A DNA stretch of 41,850 nt from Lachnospiraceae bacterium (GTDB lineage Bacteria > Bacillota > Clostridia > Lachnospirales > Lachnospiraceae). The stretch covers positions 1 to 41,850 of the forward strand of contig JALETS010000054.1 of the NCBI GenBank assembly GCA_022781395.1. The letters run 5' to 3'. The translations under genes and the position numbers were made by a program. Shown in pieces: positions 1-8,175 of this stretch (the first letter of the stretch is position 1; the number at the start of each line of letters is the position of its first letter). A model generated the notes under the pieces. That model had not been told where the DNA came from and ran no database searches. It saw only the letters and a program-made list of their open reading frames with translations.

Positions 1-372
1 ATTAGAATTGATCAGATAGTAATTGCTTAAGGATTCAATACCATATTTGCCGTTGGAAGCATATCCGACCACATGGGAAAACATATTCGCATAAGGATAG
101 ACACGTTTTTCCTTTCCGTTTTCATCTGTCTGAGTCTGCGCCAATACTTGTCTGCCACTGGCATAGATTGTCCCTCTTGTGTTTTCGGCGATCAGAATAT
201 CCTGACGGCTGTTAAAACTGTTGTTAATAAGTTCCTGCTGATGCGTTATGGCATAATGACATGTATAACCCATCATTCCAAGAAATAATGCCACGAAGAG
301 ATAGGTAACAGTTCTGATCTGCCTATTCCTCTTCTTCTGCTTCCTGCTTTTCTTCGTTTTCGAAGTCTTCAT
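1..372 (-). CDS. Class B penicillin-binding protein, N-terminal part (runs off the window)
   Basis: The first 124 codons of a class B PBP, a peptidoglycan D,D-transpeptidase that partners a SEDS glycosyltransferase. I read it directly from the minus strand. It has a very basic start (MKTSKTKKSRKQKKRNRQ), then one membrane anchor at about residues 23-42. After the anchor come a short RG-type segment (ENTRGTIYASGR), a YPY motif and HVVGYASNGKYGIES, which match the conserved pedestal of PbpA/PBP2-like proteins. The catalytic SxxK, SxN and KTG motifs would lie beyond position 1. The ATG at 372 lies inside the 3' end of the FtsW/RodA gene, a 50-nt overlap. The ribosome binding site is weak, so expression may depend on translational coupling. 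The family assignment is firm; the exact start is less certain. Confidence 0.85.
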   Translation of the reverse strand, partial: MKTSKTKKSRKQKKRNRQIRTVTYLFVALFLGMMGYTCHYAITHQQELINNSFNSRQDILIAENTRGTIYASGRQVLAQTQTDENGKEKRVYPYANMFSHVVGYASNGKYGIESLSNYYLINSN

Positions 373-1723
373 ATTCAGTTCTTCTTCGTCTTCTCTTTTT
401 CTTCTTTTTAACACGTTTTGCTCCTTCGTCCTGTCTGATAATATACAAGCCTTCTATGATAAAAAACATGACAAGCGTAGTAAGAACGGAACTGCCGCCG
501 TAGCTGATCAAAGGAAGTGTGATACCGGTCATGGGAATGAATTTGGTACCCCCACCGATGGTTAAAAACACTTGAAAAATATAAGTCACACCTAATCCAA
601 AAGCAATCAGATGATAAAATTTGTTTTGAAGCTTTACAGCAATGTTCATAAACATAATAAAGCAACTGATACAGATCAGGATCATACACATGGAAAATAT
701 AATTCCCAACTCCTCCGCCACTGCAGAGAAAATAAAATCTGCCTCTACAAAAGGAATAGAGGTTGGATTTCCGCGAAATAATCCAAGGCCAAACCAGCCG
801 CCGCTGCTTATGGCAAATAACGATTGCGTAATCTGATATCCGGCATCCTCGATACAACTGAATGGATCACGCCATGCCTGTACACGTACCTGAACATGGG
901 AGAAAAAATGATAAGCAACCATTGCTGCACCACATCCGCCTGCACTGCCTAAAAACAAATAAATCCATTTCCCTGTTGCAATAAAAACCATCATGACATA
1001 AACGACAAAGAAAATCAATGCGCTACCCAAATCTTTAGAGGCTACCAGAATCAATACATGAATGCCTGCCAGTATCGCGGTTAGCATAACCCTCATAATA
1101 TCATGTGTTTCGCATAGTGCACTGGCGAGAAAGAAAACAAATATGATTTTAACAAATTCGGAAGGCTGAAAGGTTACACCGCCAACAGAATATGAAATTT
1201 TTGATCCATTTGTAACCGATCCAAGAATCAATACGATTGCAAGTCCGACAATCCCGACCGCTGCGTAAATCCAAGTGAGGCTCTTTAAAAACTTTAACTT
1301 ATGGATAAAGAAAGGAATCAGCATGCCCACAATGACAGAAACAGTAACAATAAAGAACTGCTTAATTGCCTTATCAAAAGATAGTCTGGACAAAATGATA
1401 AATCCAATACTGAGAAGCATACACATATTATTTATAATCAGCCGGTTGCCTTTTGGATAAATCATACGGAACAGAACAATTGTTGAAAACAGGAGAATCT
1501 GCTGTAAAGCATAGAACAACAGATACTCAATTTTACCGGTTTCAAAACAAATGACAAGAAAACATGAAAAATGCACCAGAAACATAAAAAGATTCTGGCG
1601 GATATAACTGCCTCTCCTGCTTTCCTCATCCGGAAAACGGAATACCAGGAAACATTCCAGAGTATATAATGCAATAAATAAAGTAATAAAGTACTTAGAA
1701 AGCTCTGTAATATATAATTCCAT
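323..1723 (-). CDS. FtsW/RodA/SpoVE-family SEDS peptidoglycan polymerase
   Basis: A 466-aa polytopic membrane protein of the SEDS family, which polymerises lipid II into glycan strands together with a class B PBP. Visible family signatures are QPSEFVKIIFVFFLA, KDLGSALIFF, AWRDPF, the EADFIFSAVAEELG block and the C-terminal GITLPLISYGGSS. It has about 10-12 membrane segments. The protein is longer than a typical 370-400 aa family member because of extra N-terminal helices (residues 1-110) and a charged C-terminal tail (KKKKKRRRRR followed by an acidic run). It sits between the U32 peptidase gene and the PBP gene, as in SEDS/PBP pairs. The sequence alone does not separate an elongation (RodA) role from a division (FtsW) role, so no symbol is given. 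Confidence 0.93.
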   Translation of the reverse strand: MELYITELSKYFITLFIALYTLECFLVFRFPDEESRRGSYIRQNLFMFLVHFSCFLVICFETGKIEYLLFYALQQILLFSTIVLFRMIYPKGNRLIINNMCMLLSIGFIILSRLSFDKAIKQFFIVTVSVIVGMLIPFFIHKLKFLKSLTWIYAAVGIVGLAIVLILGSVTNGSKISYSVGGVTFQPSEFVKIIFVFFLASALCETHDIMRVMLTAILAGIHVLILVASKDLGSALIFFVVYVMMVFIATGKWIYLFLGSAGGCGAAMVAYHFFSHVQVRVQAWRDPFSCIEDAGYQITQSLFAISSGGWFGLGLFRGNPTSIPFVEADFIFSAVAEELGIIFSMCMILICISCFIMFMNIAVKLQNKFYHLIAFGLGVTYIFQVFLTIGGGTKFIPMTGITLPLISYGGSSVLTTLVMFFIIEGLYIIRQDEGAKRVKKKKKRRRRRTEYEDFENEEKQEAEEEE

Positions 1724-1729
1724 AAGATT

Positions 1730-3910
1730 TTATTCTATACCTCTTTTCAAATGACCGGTAGTATATTCTGCAAAAGGAAAGTTTTCACCAGATAAGACCG
1801 CACGACATTCCACGTCGGATTCCATAGTGAAATCATATCGCAATACATCTGCAGCAATTTTTTCAATCTCTTTTTGTTTCAAAAGAAGCGAATAAGGAAC
1901 CGAATTATAAATAATATTATAACAATGTTCACAGTTCGTTTCTACAGGAAAGATTGTCCCATAACGATCCTTAAGGGAAGACTGAAATATGGAGCCGTCT
2001 TTCTCTCTGATACATCGATCAGATGTTTTCTTCAGGCAGTTAGATGAAATCATCATTGGTATCCGACCGTATATTACCATAGCTGAAGCCATATTCATCT
2101 GCGCCGCTTTACGAGTCAGGACAGATGCCTCCTTTGCATTCAGTTCATAGGGCAGATAAAACTCACTGCTGTACTGAGTCCAGAAACGGATACTCTCGGA
2201 GTTAAAATTATATAACCCGACATCCGGTATGATGGCATAATTCCCCGGAAGATTACGAACATATGCAAGTTCTTCCAGATTACGGATCAGAAAGCCTTGA
2301 ATCATGGCGCCGTCATGCCTTAACGCCGTCTCTAATTGATGCAGATAAGCATCATCTCTTGCACGAATAACATAAGGAAGCATCAAAGCATATTCATAAC
2401 CGGTTTTCTTACTGCAAAGATGTGATATCTGCTCATATTCTTTCAAATACAGATCGCTGTCGATATATATACGTCTGCATGGAAATTCTGTTACAGCCAA
2501 AAGCTGGTTATAGGTGGATACTGTGCAGTCAATCATCTGTTGCCTGTTATCGTATGTCTTTGTTTCGATAGCTGTAGAAGTTTGTTTATTCCGTATATCT
2601 CTCACTGTTGTAAAGCCATTGCCGCATATAACCTGCTGTTCAAAAGCATCTACCGCTTCTCTTCGAAGCCGGTTCAGGGAACGCACAGGTACAAACACAT
2701 CTCCCTTTATATGGATATTACATTCCGATACTGTTACACAGGAATTGCCTGTTCTCAGCAATTGTTTTCTGATGTCATCCGGTTGCATCGGTAGCTTTTG
2801 TGCGTGATCGACCACATCCCCCATAACAGTAACACTGTACTGACCACCGATGATCTGCAGCCTTAGTGGTTCCCCCACAATAGCATCCGCAAGCATTTTA
2901 ACCGGCATTTTAGCCGGATCATGAAGATATTCTGTGCGGATCTGATTAAGAAGATGCTCATCGCTTCCTATATAATTCGGTTTATGCAAAGTAATCATTT
3001 CTTTACCATTATGTCTCTCATAATAGCCTGTCTGAATTTCACTGCGAATATACAGATTACGCAACTTATTAAGGTCTTCTGTTTCTACCTGATAATTATC
3101 GGAACCATATTGATAATACCGGTCGATATACTTACGGTACAGTGCCGTAACACCTGCCGCATACTCCGGCTTTTTCATTCGGCCTTCAATCTTAAAAGAA
3201 TCGATTCCGGCTTCGATTAATTTCGGTATCTGACGAAGTGTGCACATATCCTTGAGACTGAGAGGATAAGCCTCTCCTGTTATTGCCTGCCGGCCTTCAA
3301 GGATCTGATAGGGAAGTCTGCAGGGTTGCGCACATCTGCCACGATTGCCGCTTCTTCCTCCTAAAATACTGCTGAAAAGACATTGCCCTGAATAGCAATA
3401 ACACATTGCCCCGTGGATAAAGCATTCAATTTCCATGCCGGTCTGCTCTTTGATCTTTCGTATTTCAGCCAAGGATAGCTCTCTTGCCGGTACAATACGT
3501 ACTGCGCCCCGGGATTTCAGAAATGAGGCGCCTCGTACACCGGTAAGCGTCATCTGTGTACTCGCATGAAGCGCCAGATCTTTAAAATGATCCCGGATGT
3601 AGCAGAATACGCCCATATCCTGTACGATTACTCCATCCAATCCGGCTTCGTATAAGGGTAACAGATAATCATACAGTTCTTCCAATTCCGATTCTTTCAT
3701 TAATGTGTTGACGGTAAGATATATTTTACGCCCCATAAAGTGAGCTATATGCAAGGCATTGCAAATTTCTTCTGTAGAAAAATTATCCGCATAAGCCCTT
3801 GCGCCAAATTTCTCACCGCCAAGATATACTGCATCTGCCCCTGCGTTGATTGCCCCGATAAAAGCTTCATAATTTCCCGCAGGTGCCAATAATTCAACTC
3901 TCTGATTCAT
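1730..3910 (-). CDS. U32-family peptidase with DUF3656, RlhA-like
   Basis: A 726-aa protein of the U32 'collagenase-like' family. It opens with the typical ELLAPAGNYEAFIGAINAGA barrel strand and DAVYLGGEKFGARA. The family Cys signature is present as CFIHGAMCYCYSGQC followed by GNRGRCAQPCRLPY, which in RlhA-type proteins binds an Fe-S cluster. Its length, about 300 residues more than short U32 proteins, fits the U32 plus DUF3656 architecture of RlhA (E. coli YdcP), which hydroxylates a 23S rRNA cytidine. Assigning that reaction here is inference. An upstream in-frame ATG lies at 3916; the ATG at 3910 is better placed after a GGATT-like site. The gene is 6 nt from the SEDS gene and follows zapA by about 50 nt. 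Confidence 0.88.
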   Translation of the reverse strand: MNQRVELLAPAGNYEAFIGAINAGADAVYLGGEKFGARAYADNFSTEEICNALHIAHFMGRKIYLTVNTLMKESELEELYDYLLPLYEAGLDGVIVQDMGVFCYIRDHFKDLALHASTQMTLTGVRGASFLKSRGAVRIVPARELSLAEIRKIKEQTGMEIECFIHGAMCYCYSGQCLFSSILGGRSGNRGRCAQPCRLPYQILEGRQAITGEAYPLSLKDMCTLRQIPKLIEAGIDSFKIEGRMKKPEYAAGVTALYRKYIDRYYQYGSDNYQVETEDLNKLRNLYIRSEIQTGYYERHNGKEMITLHKPNYIGSDEHLLNQIRTEYLHDPAKMPVKMLADAIVGEPLRLQIIGGQYSVTVMGDVVDHAQKLPMQPDDIRKQLLRTGNSCVTVSECNIHIKGDVFVPVRSLNRLRREAVDAFEQQVICGNGFTTVRDIRNKQTSTAIETKTYDNRQQMIDCTVSTYNQLLAVTEFPCRRIYIDSDLYLKEYEQISHLCSKKTGYEYALMLPYVIRARDDAYLHQLETALRHDGAMIQGFLIRNLEELAYVRNLPGNYAIIPDVGLYNFNSESIRFWTQYSSEFYLPYELNAKEASVLTRKAAQMNMASAMVIYGRIPMMISSNCLKKTSDRCIREKDGSIFQSSLKDRYGTIFPVETNCEHCYNIIYNSVPYSLLLKQKEIEKIAADVLRYDFTMESDVECRAVLSGENFPFAEYTTGHLKRGIE

Positions 3911-3959
3911 ACACATAATCCATGATGAAAATAGCTGTCTATGAAAGACAGCTATAATC

Positions 3960-4367
3960 TTACTTTTTCAATTCTTTTAATTCAGTTTCCAAACGAACAA
4001 TCTTCTTTGCATTTTCATTTGCTTCGTTTTGAAGCTTCTGAATATTCTTTTCTGTATTTTCTAATTTAATCTGAGAGGCGATCAGTTCATGCTTTAAGTC
4101 ATACATCTCTTTTTCTTTATTCTGTATCTCTTCTTCTAACAGACTGATCTGTTTCTTTGCCTTAAAATAATCATCTGCTATATTGAGCTGCAACAGAACA
4201 TTCTGTGTATCAAGTGACTGCCTCTTAAAGCTGTCAACTTTATTGTACTCAGCTACCTTGTTGTTTATATATGAGGCTACCTTCTGCAGGTATTCTTCAC
4301 TTTCATATCCACTCAATGTGAATACTTTACCACCGATGATTACCTCGGTATCTGTTTTTGTTGACAT
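3960..4367 (-). CDS. zapA: Cell division protein ZapA
   Basis: A 135-aa ZapA, which bundles FtsZ protofilaments at the division ring. The N-terminal globular domain carries the family features (VIIGGKVFTLSGYESEEYLQKVASYINNKV). Residues 70-135 form a long charged coiled coil rich in Glu, Lys and Leu, which mediates dimer and tetramer formation. A GGGAGGGG ribosome binding site precedes the ATG. It lies between ruvB and the U32 gene in the operon, an arrangement that links recombination repair with division and wall genes. Confidence 0.9.
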   Translation of the reverse strand: MSTKTDTEVIIGGKVFTLSGYESEEYLQKVASYINNKVAEYNKVDSFKRQSLDTQNVLLQLNIADDYFKAKKQISLLEEEIQNKEKEMYDLKHELIASQIKLENTEKNIQKLQNEANENAKKIVRLETELKELKK

Positions 4368-4437
4368 AGGGCTTCCCCTCCCATACTAAATATGTGGTCT
4401 AAAATAAATGCCATACACTACATCTATTATATATAGC

Positions 4438-5436
4438 TTATGAGGGAATTTCAAGTCCTAAATGATGATATGCCAAATCCGTGACAACCCGTCCTCGCGG
4501 AGTACGATTAAGGAAACCATTCTTGATCAAATATGGCTCATAAACATCTTCTATGGTTCCGGCATCCTCACCTATTGCGGCCGCCAGAGTATCTAATCCT
4601 ACCGGTCCACCTTTAAATTTATCAATCATAGTACACAGGATATTACGATCAATGTGGTCTAATCCCATTTTGTCAACATCCATCAGATCTAATGCGATAT
4701 TGGCAACTTCTTCAGTTATCATGCCGTCATATTTGACCTGGGCAAAATCTCTTACTCTTTTCAGAATACGATTGGCAAGTCGCGGCGTTCCTCTGCTTCT
4801 TCTTGCAAGCTCCAACGCACCTTTTTCGTCAATCTCCACACCGAGGATTTTGGCCGAATGCATAATGATCAGTTTTAGTTCCGCCACAGAGTAAAATTCT
4901 AATCTGTGAATAACACCAAATCTGTCTCTGAGAGGAGCGGTTAGAAGCCCCGCTCTCGTAGTGGCGCCTACCAACGTAAAATGAGGAAGATCCAGACGGA
5001 TGGAACGGGCCGTTGCCCCTTTGCCAATCATAATGTCTATCGCGTAATCTTCCATGGCAGGATACAACACTTCCTCTACCTGGCGATTCAGACGATGGAT
5101 TTCATCCACAAAAAGAAGATCTCCCTCTTGCAGATTATTAAGGATTGCTGCCATTTCACCGGGTTTCTCAATGGCCGGGCCACTGGTTACTTTCATGTGT
5201 ACTCCCATCTCATTGGCAATAATGCCGGCAAGAGTTGTCTTACCGAGTCCGGGAGGCCCATAAAATAATACATGATCCAAAGCATCATTACGCTGTTTTG
5301 CAGCTTCAATATATATTTTCAGATTGTCCTTAACTTTAGATTGACCTATGTAGTCATCGAGCGTTTGCGGACGTAGGGAACCTTCAATCTTAATATCCTC
5401 TTCTATTAAGTTGGTCTCTATCATTCGGTTTGCCAT
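4438..5436 (-). CDS. ruvB: Holliday junction branch migration ATPase RuvB
   Basis: A 332-aa AAA+ motor that drives Holliday-junction branch migration as hexameric rings docked on RuvA. Walker A is GPPGLGKTT at about residue 60, Walker B is FVDEIHR, and the arginine-finger region is LRDRFG. The C-terminal winged helix contains [15 protein letters not shown]. The RuvB signature [13 protein letters not shown] is at the N-terminus. It follows ruvA after a 77-nt gap. The ribosome binding site before ATG 5436 is weak. Through the operon promoter at about 7200 it is probably LexA-controlled. Confidence 0.98.
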   Translation of the reverse strand: MANRMIETNLIEEDIKIEGSLRPQTLDDYIGQSKVKDNLKIYIEAAKQRNDALDHVLFYGPPGLGKTTLAGIIANEMGVHMKVTSGPAIEKPGEMAAILNNLQEGDLLFVDEIHRLNRQVEEVLYPAMEDYAIDIMIGKGATARSIRLDLPHFTLVGATTRAGLLTAPLRDRFGVIHRLEFYSVAELKLIIMHSAKILGVEIDEKGALELARRSRGTPRLANRILKRVRDFAQVKYDGMITEEVANIALDLMDVDKMGLDHIDRNILCTMIDKFKGGPVGLDTLAAAIGEDAGTIEDVYEPYLIKNGFLNRTPRGRVVTDLAYHHLGLEIPS

Positions 5437-5513
5437 ATGCCTGTGTCATCTCCCCATATTTCGTATGCTCGGATTCTCTCTTCCTATGTGTTAGCAAATC
5501 ATATGAGACAAAA

Positions 5514-6146
5514 TCAGAACATATGTTTTAATGCCAGCTTTAAAAGACTCTCTACGGTGGTATCCTCTGTTAACTCCACCTTTTTTACTGCAGCGGTGGC
5601 ATCGGAAGCAGAATATCCAAGTGCAACCAAAGCTTCAATCGCTTCCTTCTTCATGGCATTATCTGAAGCAGCGCCACCTGGCAAAGTGCCTGTTGTCATA
5701 CCATGGATATCGTTTTCGGTTCCAAAACCATGAAGTGTATCCTCCAGTGAAATCTTATCCCTTAAATCCAGAATAACACGTTCTGCTGTCTTGGAGCCCA
5801 CGCCAGGTGCTTTTGAAATGGACTTAGCATCTCCTGCCATGATTGCAAAACGCAGCGCATCCGCGCTCATAACAGACAGAATTGCCAGGCCACCTTTAGG
5901 TCCGATTCCATTCACAGTAATGAGTTTCTTGAAAATCTCCAAATCATCTCTTGTCAGGAAACCATACAGTGAAAAAGTGTCTTCCCGTACAAGTGTATAG
6001 GTATAGATTTTAATCTCATTTCCAAGTCCCGGTAATAGATCAGCAGTGGTTGTAGAAACCTTCACATTATAGCCAATTCCGTTAACTTCTACTACAATAT
6101 TATCTTCTGTGACTTCTTCCAATGTTCCTTTTAAATATGCGTACAT
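5514..6146 (-). CDS. ruvA: Holliday junction branch migration protein RuvA
   Basis: A 210-aa four-way-junction-binding subunit of RuvAB. It starts MYAYLKGTLEEV and has the OB-fold (residues 1-65), two helix-hairpin-helix motifs (KKLITVNGIGPKGGLAIL and SKAPGVGSKTAERVILDL) and the mobile C-terminal domain III (EAIEALVALGYSASDATAAVKKV) that contacts RuvB. The acidic pin region is present as VREDTFSLYGF. An AGGAG site lies upstream. It follows the Gx transporter gene by 28 nt and is fourth from last in an operon headed by a LexA box. Confidence 0.98.
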   Translation of the reverse strand: MYAYLKGTLEEVTEDNIVVEVNGIGYNVKVSTTTADLLPGLGNEIKIYTYTLVREDTFSLYGFLTRDDLEIFKKLITVNGIGPKGGLAILSVMSADALRFAIMAGDAKSISKAPGVGSKTAERVILDLRDKISLEDTLHGFGTENDIHGMTTGTLPGGAASDNAMKKEAIEALVALGYSASDATAAVKKVELTEDTTVESLLKLALKHMF

Positions 6147-6174
6147 AGCTGCTCCTGTTATTCGAAGTTATATA

Positions 6175-6678
6175 TTAACGGCTGCATTGCCGATAGCGAT
6201 CCAGATATGGGATGATTTCCATTACAATCAAACCGAGAAACGCTCCTGTTATCATACCAGCCACTATCAAAAACGGTATATAATAGCTTACCGCAAAAGT
6301 CTCTACTACAATCATGGCGACAACGGCCTGTCCGATATTATGGAATACGCCACCCAAAACACTGACTCCGATCACAGAAAAACATCGGAGCCTCTTACCA
6401 ATCAGCATAGCAATGAAGCTGAATGCTGCACCGGCCAGTGCATATAAAATCGCATAAAGGTTACTAAACATGAAACCGGATAAGACAATCCGCATGCCAT
6501 TTACAAGAAGTGCTTCTTTGGCACCATATCGCTGTCCAAATAGCAGTAAAACAACTATCAGATTCGGTAAACCCAGCTTAATACCGGGAATACCAAAAGT
6601 AATCGGTATCAATGATTCAACATAAGACAGGATTAATGCAACTGCCAGAAAAAAACCTAATTCAGCTGTTTTTCTCAT
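6175..6678 (-). CDS. Gx transporter family membrane protein
   Basis: A 167-aa hydrophobic protein with five or six predicted membrane helices. It matches the Gx transporter family, which older annotations called heptaprenyl diphosphate synthase component I. The conserved stretch GIPGIKLGLPNLIVVLLL and the Gly/Asn-rich GGVFHNIGQAVVAM are visible. The fold resembles the substrate-binding S components of ECF transporters, and the substrate is not known. Its ATG shares one base with the stop of the NusG-domain-II gene (TAATG), so the two are translationally coupled; this pairing is common in clostridia. The heptaprenyl-synthase label is probably misleading because no catalytic DDxxD motif is present. 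Confidence 0.85.
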   Translation of the reverse strand: MRKTAELGFFLAVALILSYVESLIPITFGIPGIKLGLPNLIVVLLLFGQRYGAKEALLVNGMRIVLSGFMFSNLYAILYALAGAAFSFIAMLIGKRLRCFSVIGVSVLGGVFHNIGQAVVAMIVVETFAVSYYIPFLIVAGMITGAFLGLIVMEIIPYLDRYRQCSR

Positions 6679-7172
6679 TATTTCACCATCCCATCCAACA
6701 CATTTTCATTCTGTATATCGGCCGGTAAATCATCGACAATCTCTATCACTAATTTATGTGGCAGACATATAATACTCTCATGAATGCCGGATATAGGTTT
6801 ATGATGCACACAGATCTGATCTTTGCAATCGGCAGATTCCATTCGGATTTTTCCATCCGAAATACAGAGCAGATTGTAGGGAGTATCTTTGGGACAATCC
6901 GATTGTGCAGTCATTCTTGTAATTTCAGGATTTCCCTTCACACCTGAATAGGTAATTAGATAATACAATCCTGTATTCTTTTCTGATACCGTCACGTTTG
7001 TTGCATGATCCTGTTTCAAATCAATCGTATACATTTCCGTTCCGTCATAAGAGATTCTGATTACCGTACCGGTTTGCTGCCCGAATAAAAACCATAAGCC
7101 TGATAATAAGGCAGAAAGCAGACATATCACGATTAGAAAAATATCTGCTTTCTTAAGGTGCTGTTTTTTCAT
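6678..7172 (-). CDS. NusG domain II-containing exported/anchored protein
   Basis: A 164-aa protein with one N-terminal membrane anchor (residues about 10-30, ADIFLIVICLLSALLSGLWF) and an extracytoplasmic NusG domain II. The domain II signature is ESADCKDQICVHHKPISG followed by SIICLPHKLVIEI. The two Cys flanking QICVHH and in IICLPH are conserved in this family. The start at 7172 is chosen because the promoter's predicted transcription start (about 7190) leaves no room for the upstream in-frame ATGs at 7190 and beyond. It is the first gene of the ruvAB operon and is coupled to the Gx transporter. The function is unknown; a redox or cofactor role is only a guess. Confidence 0.82.
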   Translation of the reverse strand: MKKQHLKKADIFLIVICLLSALLSGLWFLFGQQTGTVIRISYDGTEMYTIDLKQDHATNVTVSEKNTGLYYLITYSGVKGNPEITRMTAQSDCPKDTPYNLLCISDGKIRMESADCKDQICVHHKPISGIHESIICLPHKLVIEIVDDLPADIQNENVLDGMVK

Positions 7173-7196
7173 TGATTCTTGTTTATGCATATATTT

Positions 7197-7225
7197 ATAG
7201 TAGCACATTCGAACATATGTTTCAA
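7197..7225 (-). promoter_or_regulatory. Sigma-A promoter of the NusG-II/Gx/ruvAB operon
   Basis: On the minus strand the -35 is TTGAAA (7225-7220) and the -10 is TACTAT (7202-7197), separated by exactly 17 nt. A TGC immediately before the -10 gives an extended -10 (TGn). The -35 overlaps the TGA stop of the upstream DUF4037 gene. Predicted initiation near 7190 gives an 18-nt leader to the ATG at 7172. Confidence 0.75.
7210..7223. promoter_or_regulatory. LexA (DinR) operator
   Basis: CGAACATATGTTTC on the plus strand matches the Gram-positive SOS box consensus CGAACRNRYGTTYC at every defined position. It lies wholly inside the spacer between the -35 and -10 of the operon promoter, the ideal place for repression by LexA. 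ruvAB is an SOS regulon member in Firmicutes, which supports the call. Confidence 0.85.
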
Positions 7226-8175
7226 GCGGTGGTGTCAATTTTTTGTAGCACTGTCTGCAAATGATTCTGCAGGAAATTATCCTGTAATTCAGATAGCCCT
7301 TGTGCATTCAGTTCCTGAACGATAATGTTACAGATTGCTTCAATGATCAGAACACGTCCGTCATTGGTATTCAGATTGTAGACATATTCTTCCGGTGAAA
7401 CATCTTCCCATGCTGCAGCCGGATCCGGAATCTGATAAAACAGATTGATCATATCCGCTATCTCTGCACAACAAGAAAGCTCCTGCATGCCTCTGTGCAT
7501 CCATTTATAATAAGGGGCATATTTGCGATTCAACAGATAGACCAGCTGCATGATCTCCTGAATAAATTCCGTCAGTGCAATTTCAGCAGCAATACGCTCA
7601 CCGCGTTTCATGGCTCTGGCATAATTATATTGTCCTGCCTGTGCTGCTTTTGCCATGGATTGCACTATCTTTCGAAGCCAGACCTCCTTTGGATAATATG
7701 ACAGTAATCCGTCCCGGATATTGCTGAATTGTCCTAAATTATCCGCAAAAATCTTGCCATTAGTGGCTGTAGCCAGTGCATGTTCATCCATAGACAGCCA
7801 TTCCTGTATTGTGTCCGGTACAGTGCTTCTTCCGAGAATATCTGCATAGAAGTCTTCCAGACAGAGCGCACCTACCCGGCCTTTACCCTGTTCCTCTTCT
7901 ACTCTTCCATGAAAACCCATAAATTCCTGCGGCAGATTTTGATATGCCTCTTGTAACTTAGCACCATAGGTTTGATAGATATCCTTAGGCAGCCAGATGC
8001 AAAAAGACGGACCATAGTCGTGATCCATGGAAATTTCATCATCAAATCCCAGACATTCTGAGCCCTGTCCAACCAGACCTGCCGCAATCTGATCTCTGAT
8101 TTCCGGAAAATTCTCCTCAATCATTTTCCTGCCATATGCTTCATAGTATTTCTCAGCCAGTTCTAATCCCTTCAT
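7222..8175 (-). CDS. DUF4037 nucleotidyltransferase-like protein
   Basis: A 317-aa protein. The N-terminal region has a nucleotidyltransferase-type motif: Gly38-Ser39, then Asp51-His52-Asp53 within GFDDEISMDHDYGP, that is GS-x11-DxD. The C-terminal half is helical and matches DUF4037. Such proteins are thought to transfer a nucleotide, but no substrate is known. Its ATG overlaps the stop of the TPR gene by 4 nt (ATGA), so the two are made together. The stop codon abuts the LexA-controlled promoter of the next operon. I see no obvious terminator between them. Confidence 0.82.
   Translation of the reverse strand: MKGLELAEKYYEAYGRKMIEENFPEIRDQIAAGLVGQGSECLGFDDEISMDHDYGPSFCIWLPKDIYQTYGAKLQEAYQNLPQEFMGFHGRVEEEQGKGRVGALCLEDFYADILGRSTVPDTIQEWLSMDEHALATATNGKIFADNLGQFSNIRDGLLSYYPKEVWLRKIVQSMAKAAQAGQYNYARAMKRGERIAAEIALTEFIQEIMQLVYLLNRKYAPYYKWMHRGMQELSCCAEIADMINLFYQIPDPAAAWEDVSPEEYVYNLNTNDGRVLIIEAICNIIVQELNAQGLSELQDNFLQNHLQTVLQKIDTTA

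Noticed and set aside
408-857. Open frame of 149 codons on the minus strand
   Set aside because: It lies in another frame of the SEDS polymerase gene and encodes no recognisable motif.
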